A stretch of 53,933 nucleotides of DNA from a virus: the IMG/VR virus record IMGVR_UViG_3300027973_000070, positions 1 through 53,933 of that record; one strand, 5' to 3'. A program made the position numbers and the translations under genes. Below are positions 8,902 through 18,700 of this stretch, one piece after another. The notes beneath the pieces were generated by a model. The model did not search any database. It saw only the letters and a list, made by a program, of their open reading frames with translations, and was not told the DNA's origin. Every line of letters begins with the position of its first letter. Position 1 is the stretch's first letter.

Positions 8902-9429
8902 TCAAATAATAAAACTAGCTGATTTTTGTTGGTTTATTTTTGCGGGTATTACTTGTAAATTGATTGGAACATGAAGTCCAGATACCTTTTTGCCATGAAG
9001 CGGAAGGACGTGGTCAACGTGCCATTTGAACCCAAACAACTTAGTTCGCATTTGCGCAAGAGAATAAGCCTCTTCAATCAACCAAAAATCGTCGGTCGTT
9101 AACCAACTAGGTGTTCTATTTCGTATTGATGCGCGTCTTTTGGACGCCATGGCGCACACTTTTTGCGGATTTTTCTTTGCATATTCCTGTGCGTAACAGG
9201 TTTTGCAAAGACGTTTAGCAAAGACGTTTGCGTCACATTTCTCTACGCTACATACACCCGTTGCGGGTTCACGAGTTTGCACCTTAGCATCAAATTTTGT
9301 GTGGCGAACCAAACGATTTCGATGCGTAGAGCACAAACCCATGCCCGTGTACTTTGCTGGGAAAGAACAACCCTCCGCAGAACACACAGCGTGTATTCCG
9401 CGTCTAGGTTGGCCTTTTACCCCAGACAC
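8902..9429 (-). CDS. HNH endonuclease downstream of the capsid gene
   Basis: 175 residues if the GTG at 9429 is used. An upstream ATG in this frame (9537) would overlap the capsid gene by about 100 bases, so the short form is preferred. Zinc-type Cys pairs occur early (CSAEGC, CSVEKC, then CKTCY). The nuclease core is [20 protein letters not shown], followed by [17 protein letters not shown], which closely parallels the HNH core at the circular join. It looks like a free-standing homing endonuclease inserted between the capsid gene and its downstream neighbour. Upstream of the GTG there is only a weak AGGG. Confidence 0.8.
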   Translation of the reverse strand: MSGVKGQPRRGIHAVCSAEGCSFPAKYTGMGLCSTHRNRLVRHTKFDAKVQTREPATGVCSVEKCDANVFAKRLCKTCYAQEYAKKNPQKVCAMASKRRASIRNRTPSWLTTDDFWLIEEAYSLAQMRTKLFGFKWHVDHVLPLHGKKVSGLHVPINLQVIPAKINQQKSASFII

Positions 9430-9439
9430 TGAGGCTACC

Positions 9440-10354
9440 CTAAACGCCGGGAGTGCCGTACATGGCGCGAGGGTCAGTGAAGCCCACCTGATAACGCTCT
9501 GTGGCCTTGTAGCGCATGGAGTCGGTCTCGAAGTCACCTTCCATCGTCTTCTCCAGCTTGCGGCGCATCAGCAACTTCATACCTTCTGGAGCATCGGTCT
9601 GCACCCAGAATGCGGTAGAGGAAGTCAAACGTGACAAAACAGCCGCGCCCTCGTCAAGCAAGCCAATTGACTTGATTGGGTTGACATCGTTGTTGCCCGT
9701 GCCCGAACGCAAGACGGACTTCAACAGAACTTCAGCTTGGAACACGTTGCCCGGTGCGACGACCAGTTGACGCGGAACCAAACGGATTTTCTTGCCGTTG
9801 TTGTCGACAGCTTGGCGAATCTGAATCAGAATCTGTTCGAGAGATGTCTGAGACAGGTTTGCGGCTGTAGTCAACTGGTTGCTGAAAGTACCGTTCACGA
9901 TTGGGTGAGCAGTATTTATCAGAGACACGCCGTCGCCGCCGGGGTAGCTGGAGTTGAACGCACGGTTCAACACGTTAGCCGACAGAGTTTCCTTGGTTTC
10001 AATCAAAGACTGTGCCAAGTGACGTGCATAAACCTGCCCGATGCGGATGTGGTCGCCATCTTCAACCAACACCTTGGTCAACGCGAAGGCCAAGCCAAAC
10101 ACGTTATACACGTAGCGTTGCAAGAAGAGAACACCACCCTGCTGATACGAAACAGGAGTTCCGTCAGGCAGTTGAGGCGCGGCTCCAAATCCGTAAAGGA
10201 CTGGTTCTTCGTGGTAGTTGCGGGGAATACCTTCCTGCTCACGGAAAACCCGTGACCATTCATCGGTACGTTGGTCATAGACTCCATCGAAGCATTCGTT
10301 GAGGATAGGCTCGACGATACTTCTAAAGTCCGTACTGCGCATTGGTGCGGCCAT
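9440..10354 (-). CDS. Major capsid protein
   Basis: 304 residues from an ATG with AAGGAG upstream. It begins MAAPMRSTDFRSIVEPILNE, has an E-loop-like Gly/Pro region and an extended helix-strand pattern, and ends TDPRAMYGTPGV. Features such as YARHLAQSLIETKETLSANV and WVQTDAPEGMKLLMRRKLE are typical of HK97-fold capsid proteins of environmental phages. Its position after portal, scaffold-like and decoration-like genes fits. I see no prohead protease gene nearby; the scaffold-like gene may serve assembly. Confidence 0.8.
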   Translation of the reverse strand: MAAPMRSTDFRSIVEPILNECFDGVYDQRTDEWSRVFREQEGIPRNYHEEPVLYGFGAAPQLPDGTPVSYQQGGVLFLQRYVYNVFGLAFALTKVLVEDGDHIRIGQVYARHLAQSLIETKETLSANVLNRAFNSSYPGGDGVSLINTAHPIVNGTFSNQLTTAANLSQTSLEQILIQIRQAVDNNGKKIRLVPRQLVVAPGNVFQAEVLLKSVLRSGTGNNDVNPIKSIGLLDEGAAVLSRLTSSTAFWVQTDAPEGMKLLMRRKLEKTMEGDFETDSMRYKATERYQVGFTDPRAMYGTPGV

Positions 10355-10365
10355 GATTGGACTCC

Positions 10366-10938
10366 TTAGATGGCGTTAATGGTTGCAACAAATTGACTGC
10401 GAGAGACTTGTACTTGCACAACTGTGTAAGCGTCGCCCCAAGCGTTGTCAACAGCAGGTGTGAGGCCGATGATACGCATATCACCAACAGCACCAGAACC
10501 TGCTAACGAGGTGGAAATCATGCATTGCGACAAACCAGTGGTTGTAGAACCAGCGGTAATGCTTGCAAAGTCTGCTTGGTCTCCAATGGAGGTCTGAGCC
10601 AGACTACCGTTGGCCTGAATGTCGTAAACGATGTTCGGGTCAGAATAGTAGTAAGTCACTTCAGAACCAGTTTGGTATGCAGTGCTTGCAATCCATTGGT
10701 TGCTGACAAGACGACGACCAGTGAGGTCGGTGTACTCGTGACCAGCAAAAGCACCTTGGTAGGCGCTACCAGCAACAGCGGCAATGATGTTGCCACTGGT
10801 GTTGAGTGCTACGGGTTGGCCTTTCAGAAGACCAGTTCCGTAGGCAGAGGCAATACCGTTAGGCAGTGCAACCGCTCTGTCCAGACCCGAAGGGTGGAAA
10901 GAGGGACGCATACCAAACGGAGCATTAGTTGAAGACAT
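10366..10938 (-). CDS. Head decoration-like structural protein
   Basis: 190 residues opening MSSTNAPFGMRPSFHPSGLD. That start recurs in phage head-region proteins lying next to the major capsid gene. The body is Gly/Ala/Thr-rich beta (GNIIAAVAGSAYQGAFAGHE, VTYYYSDPNIVYDIQ). AAAGGAA precedes the ATG, and it is separated from the capsid gene by 11 bases. A decoration or capsid-stabilising role is inferred from context. Confidence 0.65.
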   Translation of the reverse strand: MSSTNAPFGMRPSFHPSGLDRAVALPNGIASAYGTGLLKGQPVALNTSGNIIAAVAGSAYQGAFAGHEYTDLTGRRLVSNQWIASTAYQTGSEVTYYYSDPNIVYDIQANGSLAQTSIGDQADFASITAGSTTTGLSQCMISTSLAGSGAVGDMRIIGLTPAVDNAWGDAYTVVQVQVSRSQFVATINAI

Positions 10939-10967
10939 AGTCTTATTCCTTTGTTCAGTTAAAAACC

Positions 10968-11507
10968 CTACCCCGAAAAATACGGTGCAGGAATCGGTTT
11001 GTCCATGTCATGTAACCCTTCGCCTTCAATCTGACCGAGGCTTCTGCCTCGACTATCGCGTCCCACGTTCTGCTCTGCTTGAAGTTTGATTTTATTCGCT
11101 TCTTCCTGCGGTGCATCATGGTGAAAATGAGCCATGACATCTTGATAAAGTTCCATTGGAATCTTGTACAAGAGCATCTCATTACACGCAACATAACCTT
11201 CATGCTCTCCAGCCTTTACACGGTTATTTCGCATCTCAGGTAACTCATCCGCTTTCACGGGAACGTACCCTAACCGAATCCGTTTATCAATGCTGTCGTA
11301 ACTGTTGGTTGTCGATAACCAGCAAACGTGCCATCCCGGTATTACAGGGACAGCGGGCAATGCACTTTGTTGCCATTCGTCTTTCCACATCTTTCGACGC
11401 TCATCTGACGATGCCAGCTTATCCTCTGGAGCCTCACGAATCGTGTCGCGAATACCGCGATTGTCGCGGTCTCCAGTATTCAAATTTCTTTTTAAACGAG
11501 AATCCAT
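10968..11507 (-). CDS. Head-region protein of unknown function
   Basis: 179 residues, charged and Asp/Arg/Glu-rich. It starts MDSRLKRNLNTGDRDNRG with AAGGAG upstream. Mid-protein segments such as VIPGWHVCWLSTTNSYDSID and RIRLGYVPV look folded; the C-terminus (QNVGRDSRGRSLGQIEGEG) looks flexible. It lies between the scaffold-like and decoration-like genes. I recognise it as a common but uncharacterised head-module protein. Confidence 0.6.
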   Translation of the reverse strand: MDSRLKRNLNTGDRDNRGIRDTIREAPEDKLASSDERRKMWKDEWQQSALPAVPVIPGWHVCWLSTTNSYDSIDKRIRLGYVPVKADELPEMRNNRVKAGEHEGYVACNEMLLYKIPMELYQDVMAHFHHDAPQEEANKIKLQAEQNVGRDSRGRSLGQIEGEGLHDMDKPIPAPYFSG

Positions 11508-11518
11508 TTTATTACTCC

Positions 11519-12478
11519 TTAACCGTTGTTGTTGCGTGCTTCTAAGGCGTAGCGTCGAATCATCTTCGCTCGTTTCTCAGCGTCATCCCACATACCTGCA
11601 TCTTTCATGGCTCTCACCTGTTCGGGTGATAGGGTGAATGAATTCCCCCTGCCATTATTCGACGCAAATTCGCGGCCTGAACTAGTCACTGCACTTCTTG
11701 GTCTGGAGCGCGGTCTCTCGTTTGCATCCTCAGTATACCTGTGTGGTACTACTCTTTGCAAGCGTTTGTCAAGTTCTTCCCAATACTCGGCAGTTTTGGG
11801 GTCGTACCCCTCTTCTGCAAGGATTGCGTCCTCGTTCAAAGCGCGGCGTGAGTCAGGGTCTTTCCCGTTCGGGTCGTACCAAGTGTTTTCCGCCATCCAT
11901 TTGCTGGCATGGCGTTGTAGTTGGGGGTCTGGAGCCTGAATAGTGCGCTGGTTTTGCGGTGCAACAGCGCGTTTCTTGAGGTTTTGCAGCGCCTCGGCCT
12001 GCCGACGGGCGTCAAACCACATTTCTTGCGCAGAAGTTGACAATTCACCATTTCCAGTCGCGGTAGCCTCTGCCATTTTCTTTTTTGCAAAGATAATGCG
12101 ACCGTTTTGGTCTTCAATGGCTTGGTCAAGGCGTGCAAGGTCACTTCCGTGGGACTTGCGCTCCAAAACAGACAATCGCTCAAGCAGTTGCTGGTTCTGA
12201 CGCTCTAAAAGGGTCAATTTAACGTCTTTTTCGGTCGAAACCTGCCTGTGGTACTCCTTGCGGCGGGTGCGTTTGAGGCGCTTTTGCTCACGAAGAGCCT
12301 CTGCGTCAGCATCTACAGCCCCGCCAACCACCATTTCCTTCTCACGGGCGCGTTCATCTGCCTCGTCAGAGCCGTGTTCATCGCTCCCTTCAGGTGAGGG
12401 AATACTCGGAGGCAACTCAATGGTTGCGGAGCCGTCTTTCTCCTCTTGAATGACGATAACCTCTTGTTCGGTACTCAT
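11519..12478 (-). CDS. Scaffolding-like protein
   Basis: 319 residues. A very acidic N-terminus (residues 1-50), then strongly basic and coiled-coil helices (LLERQNQQLLERLSVLERKS), and a C-terminal helical tail (LSPEQVRAMKDAGMWDDAEK). The acidic-helical-basic layout, with location between portal and capsid genes, fits a capsid scaffold. Its start overlaps the stop of the co-chaperonin gene by four bases. No protease motif was seen. Confidence 0.6.
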   Translation of the reverse strand: MSTEQEVIVIQEEKDGSATIELPPSIPSPEGSDEHGSDEADERAREKEMVVGGAVDADAEALREQKRLKRTRRKEYHRQVSTEKDVKLTLLERQNQQLLERLSVLERKSHGSDLARLDQAIEDQNGRIIFAKKKMAEATATGNGELSTSAQEMWFDARRQAEALQNLKKRAVAPQNQRTIQAPDPQLQRHASKWMAENTWYDPNGKDPDSRRALNEDAILAEEGYDPKTAEYWEELDKRLQRVVPHRYTEDANERPRSRPRSAVTSSGREFASNNGRGNSFTLSPEQVRAMKDAGMWDDAEKRAKMIRRYALEARNNNG

Positions 12479-12900
12479 ATGAATGCCCTCACTTGCAGTG
12501 GATTACCTGTGATTTTGGCAATCACCTCGTGGTCATTCAGCACCATGAATTCGATGTTTTCCTCTCCATGCGAAACAACCCAGCGGTCGCCAGTCCATTT
12601 GGGGACTCGTAGGTAATCGCCTATTTCGCACCAAATACCCTCGACCCAAGGCTCCATCGTGTCGCGTTTCTTGAACGCCAACGGGCCAAATGCAATCACC
12701 TTGGCAACGGGGTTTTGCGCCCGTTCGGTGTCGCGAGTCTCTTCAGGCAAAATAATCCCAGATTGAGTCATTCGCTTCTTGGCTTTTCGCAGTTGTACTA
12801 AAACTCTTGCACCAAGGGGAATCGCACCGGGGTCTACAAGAGGAAATGCATCCTCTAAATCAGCGGCATTACCCGCTACCGTGCTATCTGTCATCTTCAT
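12475..12900 (-). CDS. GroES-like co-chaperonin
   Basis: 141 residues. Residues ~27-135 match the Cpn10 layout: IPLGARVLVQLRKAKK, then a mobile-loop segment with GIILPEETRD (the hydrophobic GIIL corresponds to the IVL tripeptide that docks on GroEL), then AKVIAFGPLAF and GDYLRVPKWTGDRWV, and finally a VLNDHEVIAKI end strand. It would cap host GroEL and adapt it for phage proteins, as T4 gp31 does for the T4 capsid. Its location in the head operon supports capsid folding as its task. ATG codons at 12900 and 12894 are both possible starts. Confidence 0.7.
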   Translation of the reverse strand: MKMTDSTVAGNAADLEDAFPLVDPGAIPLGARVLVQLRKAKKRMTQSGIILPEETRDTERAQNPVAKVIAFGPLAFKKRDTMEPWVEGIWCEIGDYLRVPKWTGDRWVVSHGEENIEFMVLNDHEVIAKITGNPLQVRAFI

Positions 12901-13069
12901 CTTCTTTCAAAAGGTAGTTAAGAATTTCAAGGGACTGTTCAAGTCCGAGGTTTTCTCCGACTAGGCGTTGGTATGCATTGAAGTCGGAAGCATTTCCATG
13001 CCCCAACCCCTTCTCAATCTCAGCCTGACGCGCTTTTACAGCGCCAATAAAGTCGGAAATTAACTTCAT
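12884..13069 (-). CDS. Small acidic helical protein
   Basis: 61 residues from the ATG at 13069, which overlaps the stop of the gene before it (ATGA). The sequence MKLISDFIGAVKARQAEIEK, then FNAYQRLVGENLGLEQSLEI, ends in a run of acidic residues. Helical throughout. Similar small proteins lie beside portal genes in other phages. Function unknown. Confidence 0.6.
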   Translation of the reverse strand: MKLISDFIGAVKARQAEIEKGLGHGNASDFNAYQRLVGENLGLEQSLEILNYLLKEDEDDR

Positions 13070-13245
13070 GCGTTGGACTTTTCCACGCCCTTGTTTTGGG
13101 AGAAATTCCCGTGGTCGCTGTTGGCCTCTGGTAGTGTCGCTTTCGATTGTTCTTTCAAGGTTTCGCCTGTTACCCAAGCGCCAGCCGCCATGCGGGTGTG
13201 CTGACGGACTTGCTCAGATTGTTGGTCTTTGTCGGTGGTAGCCAT
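13066..13245 (-). CDS. Small hydrophilic protein after the portal
   Basis: 59 residues, with TAGGAG upstream and its ATG one base beyond the portal stop. Gln/Lys/Ser-rich, containing RQHTRMAAGAWVTGETLKEQ. Its stop overlaps the next start (ATGA). Coupling and the clear ribosome binding site support a real gene. Function unknown. Confidence 0.6.
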   Translation of the reverse strand: MATTDKDQQSEQVRQHTRMAAGAWVTGETLKEQSKATLPEANSDHGNFSQNKGVEKSNA

Positions 13246-13246
13246 T

Positions 13247-15760
13247 TCATACTCCTAAATTACGTTGAGTGGATTGGTTGAGTTTGATTGCAGTTTCTTC
13301 CTGCTCCTTGCGCAGTTTGGCCTCGTCTACGGTCAACTCTGCGGTCTTGATACGCTCTTGCGTCAAGTTGTTTTCGGCGTTCATAGCCACCTTTGCGTCT
13401 CGGTCTTGTGCTTTTTCTACCTGAGACACTTGCAGTTTCTGGGTGTCAAAGCCCAAACGCGCTTGGTCGGCGGCGGTACGGCGCTGGGTCTCGGCCATAG
13501 ACGCCTGCAACACGGCCTGAGCCTCGCCTTCCATTGGCGGTGCTGGTGGCTTGAACTGCTGCATGAATTGACCAAGTTTCTCAAGGGCTGGCATTACGCC
13601 TTGAAACACTTGTTTGGTATCCATGCTGACATGGTCTGATGCCACCGCAATAGCGCGGTCAATCTCTTTGGCAATCTTGCTATCTTCGTATTTGCCAATC
13701 TTGACGTTGCCAGCCGCAAGGACGTAGCCCTGCACCTGCTGGGTGTACCAGAGCATCATGTGCTGCTTGACATGCTCTAGAGCCTGCGGGATGAACTTGG
13801 GCGCGATAAGGCGGTTTGAGCCAAGCATTGGGTCTAGCCCGAAGGTCAAGTGGGTCTGGATGTGCGCAAGGTGGTCTTGGCGTGGGTAGGCAAAGGCTGG
13901 CCGACCCAGAGCCATTGCGCTGTTCTCGTCAGCCGCGTTCAACTCTGCTGGCTTGCCAGTGTTGGGCATCAACTCGTTGACGTTGGGAACCTTCAACTGC
14001 TTGAGCATTCGGCTCACTACAGCACGCTGGTCAAAGATGGCCGGGAACTGTGCGGACAACTGCATGACCGACTGCATCTGTGAAATACGCTGGGTCTCGC
14101 TGAAGATGTGGGGGTCGGAGACAGGAACCACATCGCTGTTGCGTCGGAAGTCTTCGCGCTTGATGGGCAACTCGGCAACGATGTCACCCTTGCGTTGGTC
14201 GTCCAGATGCCAGCGGTTGATGCGGCCAAGAACGTGCAACACCCGGCGTTGGGCATCATGCAGGCGTGCGTGGATGGACGAGAACACTACCGCACCCTGC
14301 TCAATCAGCGCCTGTGTTGTACCCACGGGCATATTGGAGTTGGCGTTGGCAATCTTCTCTTCTGCCGTGGTGACTACGCCTTTGGCTTCGGTTACCAAAA
14401 ACTGTAGCAACTGAAACAACACCGGGGATGGCGGATTGAACGGCATGGGCATGGCAATTTTGCGGATGTCGTCCACACCAATGCCGCCTTCAATCTCGGT
14501 CACCTGCGTAATTTCAATCTGGTCAGACTGGCCCGAAACTTTTGCGCCCTTCAGTTTCAGCATCGTCAGGGAGTTGTTGACATGTGCAGTGTCCAGCAAG
14601 GCCCGTAATGACCCCGTAGCGGCAGCGGAGAGACCTCCGATGAGGTGAGGTAGCCCAATGGCATACGCGCCCCGCCACGGGATGAATTTGAATTCAATCA
14701 TCCAGTCCAGCTTGGTCATGGTGACATCGCCTTCTTCCCAGTTGCGATACAAACCCAGCACCTTTCGGTCGAGTTCGTCAATCATCATGATGTAGGGCGC
14801 GGTTTCACCATTGGCGCGGGTGTCGTCTTCTAAGTCCAACCAAGTGTAGATGTGGTACACGCGGCGCAAACCGTCTTCTCCGTCCTCAAACTGCTTGCCC
14901 TCAATCTTGGCATTGGCCTTTTCGGCGGCAGTCTGCTCAGGCTCAGACGTTGTTCGGATGAAGTTGATGTCTCGGTACAAGCCCCGGTCGATGCGTTGCT
15001 TGAACTCCCACTCACTGATGTCTTGCTGCTCCGTTACGCGCTGTGAGGTGTAGAAGTTTGCAGACGCAAAGGGCAGCAGGATGTTGTCAATGGCAACGAA
15101 CTCAGCGCAGGGTCGGCGCTTCTTGTCGTCGTACCACAGCTTCATGAACTGTGAGCCGCCCAAAGGCAACTGGGTCAGCATCTGCTCCTGCTCGTCGCGG
15201 AACTCTTCAATCTGTTCGGTCAACTGCCAGTTCATGTAGTCGCGCTTGCGCTCTGCGACCTCGGTCTTCTCTTCTGTCACTTCGCCCAGAATCTTGGTCT
15301 TGGCTGGGCCGTCGGGCGGGAACATCTCTTTGATGGCACGGGAGGCAAAGTCCACGCAGGCTTCGGCCATCATGGGGTGAACTACCTTGGAGGCTCCAAG
15401 GAACTGCGCACCACCGGGGGCATCGTCTCCCATGCCAGTCCTGCGGAGTCCTTCTTCGTACTGCTTGTCGCGCTTCTTGCGTGCTTGGCGGTCGTTGTCA
15501 ATGAGGTCGATGTAGCGCGTAGCCAGAGACTCCAACTCGGTGATGCTGACAACCTCTTCAGCCAAGTTGGCGTAGAAGTCTTCGTCCTCGGCTGGGCCTT
15601 TGAAGTTCTCTAGCTTGACGACAGCAGAGCCGTCAGGCAACTCCTCAACATCGGGTTCCTCGCCGGGGAGCATATCCACCTCAGCCCCGCCCTCTTCGGT
15701 CATGCGGACGCCTTCGATGAAGCGGTCTTCATCTGGGCCAATTGGGTAATCTGTTGCCAT
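13247..15760 (-). CDS. Portal protein
   Basis: 837 residues, preceded by AAGGAT. The N-terminal ~70 residues are acidic. Then comes a portal-type body: helix LESLATRYIDLIDNDRQARK, segment MAEACVDFASRAIKEMFPPD and IDNILLPFASANFYT. A crown/barrel-like C-terminal region has long helices (AVLQASMAETQRRTAADQAR, LTQERIKTAELTVDEAKLRK). Size and order (after terminase, before scaffold and capsid) fit a large podovirus portal forming the dodecameric DNA gate. The long helical C-terminus resembles the P22 barrel, which is inference. Confidence 0.8.
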   Translation of the reverse strand: MATDYPIGPDEDRFIEGVRMTEEGGAEVDMLPGEEPDVEELPDGSAVVKLENFKGPAEDEDFYANLAEEVVSITELESLATRYIDLIDNDRQARKKRDKQYEEGLRRTGMGDDAPGGAQFLGASKVVHPMMAEACVDFASRAIKEMFPPDGPAKTKILGEVTEEKTEVAERKRDYMNWQLTEQIEEFRDEQEQMLTQLPLGGSQFMKLWYDDKKRRPCAEFVAIDNILLPFASANFYTSQRVTEQQDISEWEFKQRIDRGLYRDINFIRTTSEPEQTAAEKANAKIEGKQFEDGEDGLRRVYHIYTWLDLEDDTRANGETAPYIMMIDELDRKVLGLYRNWEEGDVTMTKLDWMIEFKFIPWRGAYAIGLPHLIGGLSAAATGSLRALLDTAHVNNSLTMLKLKGAKVSGQSDQIEITQVTEIEGGIGVDDIRKIAMPMPFNPPSPVLFQLLQFLVTEAKGVVTTAEEKIANANSNMPVGTTQALIEQGAVVFSSIHARLHDAQRRVLHVLGRINRWHLDDQRKGDIVAELPIKREDFRRNSDVVPVSDPHIFSETQRISQMQSVMQLSAQFPAIFDQRAVVSRMLKQLKVPNVNELMPNTGKPAELNAADENSAMALGRPAFAYPRQDHLAHIQTHLTFGLDPMLGSNRLIAPKFIPQALEHVKQHMMLWYTQQVQGYVLAAGNVKIGKYEDSKIAKEIDRAIAVASDHVSMDTKQVFQGVMPALEKLGQFMQQFKPPAPPMEGEAQAVLQASMAETQRRTAADQARLGFDTQKLQVSQVEKAQDRDAKVAMNAENNLTQERIKTAELTVDEAKLRKEQEETAIKLNQSTQRNLGV

Positions 15761-15769
15761 GTGTAATCC

Positions 15770-18700
15770 TTATCGTGCCATTGCGGCCAATCCACCGCGA
15801 CGTTTCTTTGGTGCTTCGGGCTTCTTGCCACTAAATAACTGGACGCCTTTTTTGACGCCCTTTTTAATTAAACCTGCTGGCGTAAGAAGACCAGCGACAG
15901 TCTCTGCTATTGGGAACTCGTTTTCTCCCAACAGTCCCGCTTTGTTCATTGCGTCAAGGTATTGCGCACTACCAAACCACGGCTTCTCAGAAGCCAACTC
16001 GGTTCCCAAAACTGCATCTGGAGCCATCAACAAAAAATTTGCAAGGTCAGGAATTGCGCCAGCGTATGAAGCGCCAACACGAAGAGCAAAATCCTTTATG
16101 CCCCTTGCGCTCTTGAGTTGGCTGACCTCGTCCTTAATTTTCTGCTTTGCCTTCTGCTTTTCCTCCTCATAGACTCCGGGGGCGTTGCGTTTGATGGCGT
16201 CCCAAGTCTTGTCGTCCATGACGCTAAGGTCGCTGGCGCTTATGCCTAACTCTTCAGGAGAGAACGTGCCGCCGCTTGTGGTGATGCCGCCCTTGTCCAT
16301 GAACTGTAGTTTGCTTAATGCGCCGCCGTGGGCCATGCCTTCGGGTGGCCGCAATGCTCTAAGCAACAAATCATCTTGTTCGGCTCTGGTCACGTATTCA
16401 CCAGCGCCAATTGCGTCCAGTTCGTCTGGAGAGAATTTGTCAATCAAATCACTCTTGCGAGTTAACCCGGTGTTCCTCAAGTCACCAACGTCAGACCACT
16501 GACCGCCCTTCACAAAGTCTTGGATGTAGGGCAGGTATTCCTCGTTGGGTGCGCGGTTGCCTTTGCCTTTAATTTGAGTGATGTTCTGCGGAGGAGTAAT
16601 GCCCCTTTCGGCAAGGTTTTTCTCAGCTTCAGCCCACAATGATTCGTTACCGGGAGCCATGTATTTTTGAATGCCACGTTCCTCAGCAAGGCGAATAATC
16701 TCTTTGTTCTTTTCTCCGGCATATTCATGCCCGCCACCAATTTTTGTTTCAACCGTCGCATGAGGCGCACCCTTTGAGTCAACCAGCGAGTACACCTTGG
16801 TCTTGCCGCTCTTGATGGCCTCCCAGCCTCCTTGGCCGTAACTAAGGCTACCCGAGTCTCCAGAGCCTTCAACCCAGTCAGGATGGCCCTTGGGCGGCTC
16901 GTAGCCCCTAACTGAGTGCCCCATCGCTTCGGACTCCTGTGAGAATGCGCCGGGCTTGTTGAGTTGAATCCATTTGTAGCCTTCAGGATACTCTCTGTAA
17001 GTAGGCAACCCCTCACGAGCCGCCGCCCTGCTGGCATTCATCTTGGCCGCAAGTTCTTGGTCGTACTCGAAGGTGCGGCGCACGGCCTGTTCCATGCTGA
17101 CTTTGCTGAGTTGCTCTGGGCGAATGCGGCCAGCAGTCACATCTTCACGCAGCACATCCATGATGTGGTCAAAGCCAAGGTCACCAGTGAACGGCGCATA
17201 CATCGGTGTTTCTGGCGCAAGTTTGTTGATGTAAGGGTTTTGACGCCCAAGTTCCATGTAGTTGTCCATCATTGGGACGTGCGCGTTTATATACTCAGTG
17301 TTAGCTTTTGCATAATCTGTATCGCCAACCATTTTTGCTTTTACATCAAACGCAGTGCCGCGAATCAAGTTGGCTTCTTCTCTTTCGTTGAGCCCGGCAA
17401 CCGCAATATGCTGCTTGAACTTTTCGTCCAACTCACTTCTAGCAGCACGCATTTTGTTCTCGGCCTCAGTGAACTTGGCAAACCTCTCTGGCATCTCTTG
17501 AATGTCACCAGCCCGGTGCGTTGCAATGGCCTCATCGGAGGCTTGCTCCCATGCTTGGGCTGCTGGGGATTGGCCCATGCCCTCTTCTGGGAAACCAGCT
17601 TCCCTGCGTTGCTTTCTCAACGGGGCAGTAGATAAATATGGGTTGTCACGCAAAAGACCGGGATTGTGCGTGATGCCCTGCTCGGCCAGCTTGCGCACTG
17701 GGTCGTCAGCCGTGCCCATTTGCTTCTTGACATAGTTGGTCAGGTTGCTGTCAACCCATTTGTCAATCGCGGCCTCACCCTTGGTTGCGTCAAGCATACG
17801 TTGAACGCGGTCTCGCTGGTCTTGGCTCAGTGTTGGGTTTTTCAACAATTCTTCGTGCTTAGATATTCTTTGAGCAGGCGTTTCACCCACAAAGGTCGGC
17901 GTTTTCAAAGGCTGCAAATCCTTCTCAGTCCGCCCAAGCAAGAAGTTCCCGCCCGTTGGCTTGACCACGTTGGCAGCAGGTTGACCAGCCGCTCGACCAA
18001 AGTCCTTGCCAGCCTTCATGACTGCCTTCGGTAGCCCGCCGACGAGCCGTATAGGCGCTCCCGGCCCAGTGTAGAAGCCCCCGGCTAGTGTCCCCAGCCC
18101 AGATGCTGCTTGCCCAGCAGGCGTGTCTGAGCGGAAGGGCAGGCGTTTCTCAATGTCCTCGGACGTTGGCAAGTAAGTCTCGCGGTGGTTGCCAGTGACT
18201 AGGTCACTGAGCGTCCGAGACCGCTCAAGGCCGGGAATCATGCGGATGAGCGACTCAATGTCACCGGGCGCTCCACCGATGCCTGACACCAAGCCACGGG
18301 CAAAGTCCATCGGCATATTGGCAGCAGCCTTGCGGTCGTTCTGATTCTCTGGCCTGCGCCCAGCAGAGCGGTAGCGCGGAGGGCTGAACTGGTCTAGCGG
18401 GTCACCGCCACCAGCCATCATTAGTCCACCCTTGGCCTTGCTGATGTCTGGGTCAGTGATGTCGTAAGTACCACGGTTGCTTATGGCGGATTTGATTTGC
18501 TCTGGCTCAAATGCCACCCAATTGTCTGAAGAATACTCGTTGCCTTTTGCTAACCCTCTCGGGTTTGCTTTAATCAACAAACCATCATGGCCCTCTTGTA
18601 TCAAAGAATCTTTAAAATCTTGGATAAATTTTTCTGCATCCTTCTTCTTCATGTTTTGCAAAGCCATGCTCTGCAACATATATTGCGATGAAGGTATTTC

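Noticed and set aside
9430-9537. Longer N-terminus for the HNH gene downstream of the capsid gene
   Set aside because: It would overlap the capsid coding sequence by about 100 bases and its extra residues resemble the capsid gene read in another frame; the GTG at 9429 is preferred.
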